The position numbers and the translations under genes are program-made. This document shows positions 7,698 through 14,765 of a stretch of 18,388 nucleotides of DNA, piece by piece. Source of the DNA: CAUZFZ01 sp963579025 (GTDB lineage Bacteria > Planctomycetota > Planctomycetia > Planctomycetales > Planctomycetaceae). Under the pieces are notes generated by a model. It was not told where the DNA came from, did no database searches, and saw nothing but the letters and a program-made list of their open reading frames with translations. The stretch lies in the NCBI GenBank assembly GCA_963579025.1, contig CAUZFZ010000190.1, positions 1 through 18,388 of the forward strand, in the 5' to 3' direction. The first letter of the stretch is position 1; every line of letters begins with the position of its first letter.

Positions 7698-8861
7698 ATG
7701 CACGTTGCTCACGTCATTACCCGTTTGATCATCGGTGGTGCTCAGGAAAACACAGTCCTTACTTGTGAGGATCAGCATCGTGACTTCGGAGACGAAGTTA
7801 CCCTGATCACAGGACCGGGCCTTGGTCCCGAGGGCAGTCTCACTGAACGTGCCCGGGCAGCAGGATTTCGCATCGTCGAAATTCCCGAGATGCGTCGCAG
7901 CCTGCATCCGTGGCGAGACTGGTCCAGCTATCGCAGCATCATTCGCACGCTGAAGGACCTCCGGCCAAACATCGTGCACACGCACAGTTCGAAAGCCGGC
8001 ATCCTCGGTCGAGCGGCTGCGGCGAAGCTGAACATTCCAGCGGTTCACACGATCCACGGAGCGTCATTTCACCGCGGACAACATCCAGTGGCATTTCGCA
8101 CGTATCGAATGCTCGAACGGCACGCGGCCCGCTGGTGTGATGCGTTCATCTCGGTGTGTGATTCTCTGACAGAACAATACGTGTCGGCCGGAATTGCACC
8201 ACGTGGCCGCTTCACGACCGTCTACAGCGGCATGGACGTCGAGCCGTTTCTTAATCCACCTCGTCCCCGTCAGGTAATCCGTCAGGAACTGGGACTGACC
8301 GATGACCATGTCGCGGTTGGCAAGGTCGCCCGACTCTTCCATTTGAAGGGCCACAAGTACCTGATCGAAGCGGCGCGATCGGTTGTCGACCAGAGTCCGA
8401 ACGTTCGGTTCGTGTTGATCGGTGACGGCATCCTGAGGCAGCAGTTCGAAAAGCAGATTGAGCAGACGGGACTGTCCGAGCATTTCATCTTCACGGGACT
8501 GGTGCCGCCGACGCGCATCCCGGAACTGATCAATGCCTGCGACATCGTAGCTCATACCAGCGAATGGGAAGGCCTGGCCCGTGTACTTCCGCAGGGACTG
8601 ATCGCCGGCAAGCCGGTCGTTTCCTACGACGTCGACGGCGCCCGTGAAGTTGTGATCCCCAACGAAACAGGCTTCCTGCTGCCGATCGAATCGATCGAAG
8701 AACTTGCGAATGCGATCGTCACACTTGCGGAGTCGCCCGAACTGCGCACGCGACTGGGATCAACCGGGCGCAAACGATTCACCGAAGTTTTTCGTCACCA
8801 GACTATGACGGCACAGATTCGCCGCGTGTATCAGACGGTGCTCGAAAGCAATCCAGAGTGA
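7698..8861 (+). CDS. GT4-type (GT-B fold) glycosyltransferase
   Basis: A 387-residue cytoplasmic or membrane-associated glycosyltransferase with a GT-B fold, most like family GT4. The N-terminal domain has VITRLIIGGAQ at 6-16, the glycine-rich acceptor-side loop, and HTHSSKAGILGR at 94-104. The C-terminal nucleotide-sugar domain has VGKVARLFHLKGHKYLIEA at 207-225, VRFVLIGDG at 236-244 and EGLARVLPQG at 291-300. It ends with GKPVVSYDVDGAREVV. The usual E-x7-E motif appears as E291...Q299, a variant common in relatives of this type. I start at the ATG at 7698 because MHVAHVITRLIIGG is the canonical beginning; the frame upstream to 7551 is basic and unrelated. The role is probably in exopolysaccharide or surface glycan synthesis, but the sugar and acceptor are unknown and no other glycan genes flank it. 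It ends in TGA. Confidence 0.9.
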   Translation: MHVAHVITRLIIGGAQENTVLTCEDQHRDFGDEVTLITGPGLGPEGSLTERARAAGFRIVEIPEMRRSLHPWRDWSSYRSIIRTLKDLRPNIVHTHSSKAGILGRAAAAKLNIPAVHTIHGASFHRGQHPVAFRTYRMLERHAARWCDAFISVCDSLTEQYVSAGIAPRGRFTTVYSGMDVEPFLNPPRPRQVIRQELGLTDDHVAVGKVARLFHLKGHKYLIEAARSVVDQSPNVRFVLIGDGILRQQFEKQIEQTGLSEHFIFTGLVPPTRIPELINACDIVAHTSEWEGLARVLPQGLIAGKPVVSYDVDGAREVVIPNETGFLLPIESIEELANAIVTLAESPELRTRLGSTGRKRFTEVFRHQTMTAQIRRVYQTVLESNPE

Positions 8862-8967
8862 TCGCAGCATCTGGAGCCTGGTGTGTACAATGAGATCGGC
8901 CCAGGCAGTGCGCCGCCCCAACCGATTCATTCATCTGGTTCTGGCCAGCTCGAAATAACTCAACTGA

Positions 8968-9981
8968 GTGCCCGTGTCTCAACCATTACGCCAATTCGAG
9001 CTCGCTAGTCGTCTTCCATTCTCTCGCAAGTGCAGTGCAGGAGAGTTGAACGAGATTGCCCAGAGAGCGGCTGATGCTCTTGGGCTGCGGACCGCCGTGA
9101 TTTCTCCGGGGACAGCACGCTGCGGGCTGGAAATGGAACGTCGGTTCCGAATCTGCTGGTGGAGCGGACACTCCGAGCAATTCCGGGCAAGACTTCACGA
9201 CATCAAGAAAGAAGTCTATCAAGCGGTGCGACTCGCAGATTGCCAGACTGGCTTCGAGCAGGCATGGCGCGAGATGAACGTGATCACATCGAGCGCCAGT
9301 TGGCGGAAACACCTGCGTCTGATGACGGAGGGGCGTTGCGCCGAGGCTGACTGGTTCCGGTTGGCATTCCGGATCGCAGGACAGGCCTGGAGTCGCGCCG
9401 CTCGATGGAACGCAGTAATGCCCTCATCGTGTGATTCACCAATAACCCCGATTCTCGAATTAGTCGAAGCCGGTGCGGTCCCAGTTGGTTGTCATGGCGA
9501 TTCTCTGGTCGTGTTTGAGTTGAATTGTAATGGCGAGGACGAGTGCCGGTTCGGCCCCACTTTGCCTCAGTTACAAGCAGTCAGCAGAACCGATGTCGTT
9601 TTTCTCGCGGCGTCGTTTCGGAGACAGCCTTTATTGAAGGCTTGGCGCGGCGCCTTCGAAGATCGAGGCTGGAATGTCTATTGCGAGCGAGTTCCGGAGA
9701 ACGAAGCGATTGAGCCGCAGTTGGGGCAGCGTATTCGCGAATCTCTCGCCGTCGTTGGGTTGGCTGGCCAGAAGGATCCTGCCCCGGGTCTCCCATGGTG
9801 GGTTTACCAGGAGCTGGACTATGCGCTGGAATGTCGGAAACCAACCGGACTGATCAGCGATGTTCGTGGGATCGTTGCAGATCTCCGCAACGTAGTCGAA
9901 ATTGGGCCAACCTCATTTCAGGGATCCGTAACGAACGACCACCCCGTCTGGGAGTGGCTGGCAAGAATTCCCAGGGAATAG
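8968..9981 (+). CDS. Protein with C-terminal TIR-like domain
   Basis: A 337-residue soluble protein without a signal peptide. The N-terminal ~200 residues are unfamiliar; they include a Trp/Ala/Arg-rich helical stretch (about 111-150) and end in ILELVEAGAVPVGCHGDSLVVFEL (162-185). Residues 209-312 resemble a TIR or related Rossmannoid domain. They show strand DVVFLAASFR (209-218), a helix with LKAWRGAFEDRGWNVY, IRESLAVVGLAG (256-267) and WWVYQELDYALECRKPTGLI (277-296). In that last segment Glu282 sits where TIR NADases keep their catalytic Glu, in the W-x-x-x-E-L helix. This is a motif-level inference, and other flavodoxin-like folds (SEFIR, deoxyribosyltransferase-like) are possible. The start is a GTG at 8968, or the GTG two codons on; the ribosome binding site is weak. 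The next gene starts 19 bp after the stop, suggesting an operon. Confidence 0.75.
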   Translation: MPVSQPLRQFELASRLPFSRKCSAGELNEIAQRAADALGLRTAVISPGTARCGLEMERRFRICWWSGHSEQFRARLHDIKKEVYQAVRLADCQTGFEQAWREMNVITSSASWRKHLRLMTEGRCAEADWFRLAFRIAGQAWSRAARWNAVMPSSCDSPITPILELVEAGAVPVGCHGDSLVVFELNCNGEDECRFGPTLPQLQAVSRTDVVFLAASFRRQPLLKAWRGAFEDRGWNVYCERVPENEAIEPQLGQRIRESLAVVGLAGQKDPAPGLPWWVYQELDYALECRKPTGLISDVRGIVADLRNVVEIGPTSFQGSVTNDHPVWEWLARIPRE

Positions 9982-10000
9982 GACACGGAGACTTCTGAGT

Positions 10001-11200
10001 ATGTCCGGACTACGTTTGCTTCACACATGTGTGGTGTTGTTCTGCATCTCGACGGACGCCGTTGTCGCGCAGCAACCAGCCGAACCACCGGCGCCGAACG
10101 CCGCAGATCAGCAGGACAAGCCACCCGCAGAGGCGAAAGAGGAACAGCAGGCAGCAGCGGATCGCACAATCACGAAGGCGAAACTCGAAGAGTCAAAACT
10201 CAGGGAGGAAGTCAGGAAGCTCCGATCGAATAATGAAGAGAAAACCGACTGGTCCAGTGTGCTGACGTGGTTCACGTCGATTTTCGGTGTGGCGATCGCG
10301 GTGGGGGGCTTCGGGCTGAACCAGCTGCAGAAGAAGAAGCTGGAGCAGGACCTGTACATCAACGAGCGAAAACACCTGATCGAGGTCTTCAAGGAACTCG
10401 GCAGTACGCAGACGAAGGTGCGCATGGGCGCCGTCGCCGTTCTCGCGCGATCGTTAAGGGAATTGAGTGCTAGAGCGTGTTCGGAGAACAGCCAACTGTT
10501 GAAAGACGAGCTCACGTGGCGCCGACGCACGGTCACCAGTGTTCTCGTGTCGGTCACGAAATTCGAAGAGGCTGAAGAAATCCAGAAATACATCGCAGAC
10601 AATGTCGCCGGTGCACTGACGGCGATCGTCCCCGAAGGAACATGTGAGTGTGATCTGCCGAGCGAGTCGCCGTTGAAAGATCGCTCGTTCGACTTTCAGG
10701 GGGCAAAGCTCACAAACGCCTGGTGGAAACGAGTCGATGCACGGAACGTAGATTTCTACGGTGCAACGATGCCACGCGCGTCGTTTCGGGAAGCGTTCCT
10801 GAGGGGTGCCATTTTCTCGAAGGCCAATCTCGAACGCGCGGTTTTCGTAGACGCGTGTCTTAAGAAAGTCCGTATGAAACATGCAAACCTGAAAGGTGCA
10901 CGTCTGGTTGATGCCGATTTGAATGAGGCCCGACTGCAGCATTCCGACCTGTCTGATGCCAACTTGTCCGGTGCAGACTTTGCTGGAGCGAATCTCACTG
11001 GAGCCCGACTTGTCGGAGCCAATCTGGCCACGGAACCCGGCAGTGACCGCATCACTCGAATGGAAGGGGCGATTCTCAAGTTTACCGATTTCGACGGCGC
11101 CAACCTTTGTGGAGTCGACTTCAGTAAATCAGTCGTCAAGGGCTGCGTCAGCTTCAATGATATCGAATCGGACGACAAAACGATTTTGCCCCGCCAGTGA
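10001..11200 (+). CDS. Membrane-anchored pentapeptide-repeat protein
   Basis: A 399-residue protein with a signal peptide (hydrophobic core LLHTCVVLFCIS, cleavage near VVA-QQ, 23-24), an Ala/Pro/Gln-rich linker to about residue 50 and a charged coiled coil at about 55-82. A probable membrane segment follows at 85-107 (VLTWFTSIFGVAIAVGGFG), then a basic helical region of about 110-210. The C-terminal part is a right-handed pentapeptide-repeat helix at about 229-343, with units such as GAKLT, GARLV, DADLN, DANLS, GADFA and GANLT. The repeat resumes at about 354-380 after a short interruption. If both the signal peptide and the 85-107 segment are used, the C-terminal repeats should face the cytoplasm, where the TIR-like partner would be. 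GGAG ten bases before the ATG supports the start. Function is unknown; it is probably a scaffold or sensor co-expressed with 8968-9981. It ends in TGA. Confidence 0.85.
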   Translation: MSGLRLLHTCVVLFCISTDAVVAQQPAEPPAPNAADQQDKPPAEAKEEQQAAADRTITKAKLEESKLREEVRKLRSNNEEKTDWSSVLTWFTSIFGVAIAVGGFGLNQLQKKKLEQDLYINERKHLIEVFKELGSTQTKVRMGAVAVLARSLRELSARACSENSQLLKDELTWRRRTVTSVLVSVTKFEEAEEIQKYIADNVAGALTAIVPEGTCECDLPSESPLKDRSFDFQGAKLTNAWWKRVDARNVDFYGATMPRASFREAFLRGAIFSKANLERAVFVDACLKKVRMKHANLKGARLVDADLNEARLQHSDLSDANLSGADFAGANLTGARLVGANLATEPGSDRITRMEGAILKFTDFDGANLCGVDFSKSVVKGCVSFNDIESDDKTILPRQ

Positions 11201-11219
11201 CCGGACTCCGCGAGTCTGG
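11201..11219 (+). terminator. Hairpin directly after the pentapeptide gene
   Basis: CCGGACTC at 11201-11208 and GAGTCTGG at 11212-11219 pair with one wobble around a 3-nt loop, starting on the base after the stop codon. No T-run follows directly; the nearest is seven Ts at 11260-11266. It lies between two convergent genes and may work as a weak terminator. Confidence 0.4.
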
Positions 11220-11328
11220 CGTGAAACGGCCGGGGATCCTGACCAGACGAAGCTGCGAGTTTTTTTGCCGTAGCTGACGTGAACAGTCACAACCTCGACG
11301 CAGTAGCGAGGGAGTGCGGTGTAACTGG

Positions 11329-12219
11329 TCACCCCGTTCGGTCGCCCCACCGGCTCGGATTGATGCCAGGGGCTGCCGTTCGCATGCCTTCCGGCTTGTG
11401 GGGCTGGACCCATTCGAAGCCGGTCGTGTTGAGGCTCTGCAGAAACGGCTTTGCTACTTCGGGGGCGGCTGCGACAAGTGCCGGATCCCATTCATCGACG
11501 GGTTGAATTGGACCCGACCATGCTGGACGGTAACCGAGCTGCACGAGTTCGCGCGGTTGTGAATCCGCATTGGGATGGCTGCCGTGAATCGTCAGTGATG
11601 GGATCACAACAGCGGTTCCTGCCGGAGCGACCAGCGTGATTTCCTCGGGGTGCGACTTATAGCGCACATACGGACTCGCGTCGGCATGAAATGAAATGTG
11701 TGAACGTGGGATCAACCGAAACGGCGCACGGTCGACGGTCAATTCATCAAGGTAATACAGCACGCGCAGCAACCGCAGACACGAACCCTCGTAGCCGAAC
11801 AGGTCGGAGCCGTGCGGCTGTCCGTCCGTGTGCATCGAAATGCCCGGACAGTCTGGGAGCGAACGCTGGAAGAAGCCTCGCGTAAAGACGATATCCGGTC
11901 CCATCAGATCGGTCAGAAACTCGACCATGGGCGGATATGCGATCAGTTCGGCGACCGCCGGGCTGGACCATTGTGGCTGCGTGACAGCTCGCGTCTGCTG
12001 AGTGCTGTAGCTTGTATGAGCCATCTCGGCATCGGCCATTTCACTCTTGATTCGAGCGATCCAGTCAGACGTCAGGATTCCGGGGAACACTACGTAACCC
12101 TCGACCTCGAGATGCCGAATCTGCTCGGCTCGTGACATCGACGAGAAATCGGTCTCGTCAACGTGCATGAAGCTGGCTTCACTTTCTGGCGATGTTGGCG
12201 TGGGCTGTAATTCGGTCAC
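11329..12219 (-). CDS. Phytanoyl-CoA dioxygenase (PhyH) family protein
   Basis: A protein of about 296 residues in the Fe(II)/2-oxoglutarate-dependent PhyH family. Seen in order are the N-terminal YVVFPGILT (42-50), which opens the fold, then the iron-binding H-x-D motif H130-T-D132 in GISMHTDGQPHG. After LRVLYYLDEL come IPRSHISFH (170-178) and the distal metal His212 in LTIHGSHPN. Arg223 in QPREL is a candidate for 2-oxoglutarate carboxylate binding. The substrate is unknown. I place the start at the GTG at 12219 because AAAGGA lies eight bases before it. The open frame runs to 12411, but that extension overlaps the divergent WD40 gene and resembles no family member. There is no signal peptide, so it is cytoplasmic. 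It converges with the pentapeptide gene and diverges from the WD40 gene. Confidence 0.88.
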   Translation of the reverse strand: MTELQPTPTSPESEASFMHVDETDFSSMSRAEQIRHLEVEGYVVFPGILTSDWIARIKSEMADAEMAHTSYSTQQTRAVTQPQWSSPAVAELIAYPPMVEFLTDLMGPDIVFTRGFFQRSLPDCPGISMHTDGQPHGSDLFGYEGSCLRLLRVLYYLDELTVDRAPFRLIPRSHISFHADASPYVRYKSHPEEITLVAPAGTAVVIPSLTIHGSHPNADSQPRELVQLGYRPAWSGPIQPVDEWDPALVAAAPEVAKPFLQSLNTTGFEWVQPHKPEGMRTAAPGINPSRWGDRTG

Positions 12220-12364
12220 CAATGAAGTCCTTTGATCATTCGACGAAGGAGTGCTGTCGACCCACATGAGGCCCGGCATGATACGATTGCCTCTGCGGCC
12301 TTGCGACGTGTTCCGGTACACTTGGGCCGCCACTCTATCCCACGAGTCATACGGAAACTGCGTA

Positions 12365-13354
12365 ATGGACGCCACGAAAACGCACGAGACACACGATCTG
12401 GTCCACAACAAACCGCTGATTTCCTGTCGGTTCGATCCGTCGGGACGCTACGTCTTCGCCGGGGCACAGGACTACCGCGTGTGGCGGTGGGAGTTGAGTA
12501 CGAAGAAGAAGACCGAGCTGGCTGCGGTCGATAGCTGGGTTCGAGGTATCACCTTCAGCAAGGATGGCAAGACGCTGATCACCGGCGGCTACGATGGGCG
12601 CCTGCTGTGGTGGCCAGTCGATGCCGAGCAACCGCAGCCAACACGCACGATTGAAGCTCATCACGGCTGGATCCGCGCCGTCGCTGTCAGCCCGGACGGT
12701 GCGTTGCTCGCTTCCGTTGGCAACGACATGGTCGTCCGCCTGTGGAACATGCAGGACGGAAAACTCGTCCGTGAAATGCAGGGGCACACTTCACACATTT
12801 ACAACGTCGCCTTTCATCCCGATGGCACACAACTGGCCACGGGCGATCTGATGTGCAACGTGATTCACTGGGACGTGGCAAGTGGCGAGCAGAAACGCAC
12901 CTGGCAGGCCAAATCGCTCGTCAAGTTCGACAAGACGTTCGTGGCAAACATCGGTGGCGTGCGATCGATGGCATTCAACAACGACGGAACGCGACTGGCC
13001 GTCAGCGGCATCACGAATGTGACGAACGCATTTGCCGGAGTCGGCAATCCGTCGGTCGTCGTCTTCGACTGGAAAACCGGCGAACAGGAGATCGAACACC
13101 TGTCGAAGGGCAAGCTGCGCGGAGTCGCCTGGGGAGTCTCCCTACATTCAACCGGTATCACGATCGCGGCGTCTGGTGGCGGCGGAGGCGGATTCATGCT
13201 GTTCTGGAAGGCCGGAGAGAAGGACGAGTTCCACAACATGAAACTCAAAGACACGGCCCGTGACCTGGATGTCAGTTCCGACGGCACACTCATCGCCACC
13301 GCACACCACGACGGACACGTGCGAGTGCATCTCATGGACGAGAAGAAGACGTAG
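12365..13354 (+). CDS. WD40-repeat protein
   Basis: A 329-residue propeller protein with no signal peptide, so probably cytoplasmic. WD40-type repeats include ISCRFDPSGRYVFAGAQDYRV-WRW (19-42), VRGITFSKDGKTLITGGYDGRLLWW (59-83), IRAVAVSPDGALLASVGNDMVVRLW (103-127), IYNVAFHPDGTQLATGD...IHWD (145-170), VRSMAFNNDGTRLAVSG (199-215) and LDVSSDGTLIATAHHDGHVRVH (301-322). A Gly run at 270-276 lies in the penultimate blade. WD40 propellers act as protein-protein platforms; no catalytic role is implied. I use the ATG at 12365, which directly precedes the first blade; the frame opens earlier at 12251 but that part is unlike the family. It is 54 bp upstream of the selenoprotein gene on the same strand, so co-transcription is likely. 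Confidence 0.88.
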   Translation: MDATKTHETHDLVHNKPLISCRFDPSGRYVFAGAQDYRVWRWELSTKKKTELAAVDSWVRGITFSKDGKTLITGGYDGRLLWWPVDAEQPQPTRTIEAHHGWIRAVAVSPDGALLASVGNDMVVRLWNMQDGKLVREMQGHTSHIYNVAFHPDGTQLATGDLMCNVIHWDVASGEQKRTWQAKSLVKFDKTFVANIGGVRSMAFNNDGTRLAVSGITNVTNAFAGVGNPSVVVFDWKTGEQEIEHLSKGKLRGVAWGVSLHSTGITIAASGGGGGGFMLFWKAGEKDEFHNMKLKDTARDLDVSSDGTLIATAHHDGHVRVHLMDEKKT

Positions 13355-13408
13355 CCCATCTGCGTCTCAATCCTGCGATCGGTTTCAACTCCAAAGGAAG
13401 GCAATCCA

Positions 13409-14614
13409 ATGAGCCGCATGGTCGGGAGAATCGCAGTTCTCATATTGAGTCTGCAGGCCATCGCAGGCGAATGTCAGGCTGACGAAGGCACGCCGGCACA
13501 ACAGTACGCGGCGATTCTCAAAGCATACCGTCCGGTGAGCGGCGGAATGCGAACGGCCACGACCGACCTGCAGCGCAAGACGGCCGTGGAAGGTCTCGCG
13601 GCGTTTTCGTCGAAGTTTGTCGACCTGGCCGAAAAGTTCCCGGGCGATCCCATCGCTCTGAAGGCTCTGCAGCAGGCGGTTCAGGTGGTGGGTTCCACGG
13701 ACTCCGCGGCGTTGAACGCGTGGGAGATGAACCGCTCAGACTTTCCAGCCGGAAACAGGGACGGTTCCGCTGGCAGAACGGTTGCCCTCGTGCTGCGCGA
13801 CCATGTTCTTAGCGATAAGCTTGGGCCCGTGGTCGATCGAATGCGGTATGCCTACCGAATGGACTACGAAAAGTGCCTGCGCACCGTGCTTGAAAAGAAC
13901 CCTCATCGCAATGTCCAGGCTTTGACCTGCCTGGCATTGGCGCAATTCCTGAACGACAAACTGCGAACGAATCGACTGGCCGAAGACCGACCGGAACTGG
14001 CAACGGGCTGCGAGATTGTTTTTGGCAAACAGTACCTTCCCAATCTCCAGCAACTCGGACGAGCCGAACTTTCCAAGCGAATTGAAGCGTTGTTTGAGCG
14101 AGCGATCGATGAATACGCGGACGTCAAGTTTCGCGCCGGGACAGTCGGTGAAACGGCAAAGTCAGAGCTGTACGCCATCCGACACCTGAGCGTCGGAAGT
14201 GTCGCCCCGGACATTCAGGGGCAGGATCAGGACGGCGAGCAGTTCCAACTGAGTCACTACAGGGGAAAAGTGGTGCTGCTCTACTTCTGGAGCGAGTTCT
14301 GACTCACTTGAAGGACCACATGGCCACACGAGCGGTCGCTCGTTACGAAACTGAAAGAAAAGCCCTTTGCACTGCTGGGCGTCAATTCCTGGATTCATGA
14401 GCCGGGCGAACTCAGGAAAGTGATGACCACCCACAACATCAACTGGCGGACATTCGACGACCAGAGCGACATCAACCGAAGCTGGAACAGCCCCGCCACG
14501 CCAACGTTTTACATCATTGACCACACGGGCACGATCCGCCACAAGTGGGTCGGCAAGCCGGGCGAGAAGACTGTCGATGCTGCTTTGGAGAAGTTGCTCA
14601 ACGCGGTTGAGTAG
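13409..14614 (+). CDS. Secreted TlpA-like redoxin; probable selenoprotein with Sec-x-x-Sec active site
   Basis: Read through two in-frame TGA codons (14300-14302, 14309-14311), this frame encodes 401 residues: a signal peptide (about 1-24), a helical region of about 30-258 and a C-terminal thioredoxin fold. The redoxin part starts with VGSVAPDIQGQDQDGEQFQL, then GKVVLLYFWSEF, then U298-L-T-U301, then RTTWPHERSLV, ending with cis-Pro365 in PATPTFYIID and HTGTIRHKWVG. In planctomycete relatives of this type the corresponding stretch reads W-x-x-W-C-G-P-C-R...PHERSLV, as I recall them, so both TGAs sit exactly on the redox Cys positions. Neither a frameshift nor another stop occurs before TAG at 14612. 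A hairpin with a GGUC loop follows as a candidate SECIS. AAGGAAGG about nine bases before the ATG supports the start. Likely role: periplasmic diselenide/disulfide exchange. Sec machinery (selA, selB, selD, tRNA-Sec) is not in the window. The alternative is a pseudogene with two nonsense mutations, which I consider unlikely. Confidence 0.85.
14328..14343 (+). promoter_or_regulatory. Candidate bacterial SECIS hairpin
   Basis: ACGAGC (14328-14333) and GCTCGT (14338-14343) pair perfectly around the apical loop GGUC (14334-14337). The loop begins 22 nt after the second TGA and 31 nt after the first. Bacterial SECIS elements need a stem-loop just downstream of the UGA with a G at the start of the apical loop. 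The E. coli fdhF element has GGUC within its loop at a similar distance. One hairpin could therefore serve both Sec codons. It is inside the coding sequence, as in other bacterial selenoprotein genes. Confidence 0.75.
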
Positions 14615-14688
14615 ACCGTTCCTGCAGCAAGCCCGCCCGGAGACCCCGGCTGGTCATTACGGCGTTGAGGCCGCGGGGCCTGCGTCAC

Positions 14689-14705
14689 GGATCATCGCGT
14701 GATCC
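14689..14705 (+). terminator. Small hairpin between selenoprotein and sulfatase genes
   Basis: GGATCA (14689-14694) and TGATCC (14700-14705) form a 6-bp stem with loop TCGCG in the 151-bp gap. No T-run follows, so termination is uncertain; it could be a processing site or chance. Confidence 0.25.
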
Positions 14706-14765
14706 TGACAATTTCCGATGGCTGAACCTGCGGGCAACACGGACTTCGTAATCAGGGGGCGCGCG

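Noticed and set aside
12220..12411. Longer N-terminus for the PhyH-family protein
   Set aside because: It would overlap the start of the divergent WD40 gene; GTG 12219 has a good AAAGGA signal.
14290..14350. Frameshift or sequencing error interrupting the redoxin gene
   Set aside because: No frame change is needed: the same frame encodes the fold on both sides, and only the two codons at the CxxC positions are TGA. Two independent errors at exactly these codons are improbable.
14420..14614. A separate small gene of 64 residues starting at GTG 14420
   Set aside because: It is in the same frame as the upstream redoxin, has no ribosome binding site, and encodes only the second half of a thioredoxin fold. 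It is better explained as the end of the selenoprotein.
13409..14614. TGA reassigned to Trp or Gly throughout the genome
   Set aside because: At least five other genes here end in TGA at sensible lengths, and Trp or Gly at the redox positions of a thioredoxin motif would make no sense.
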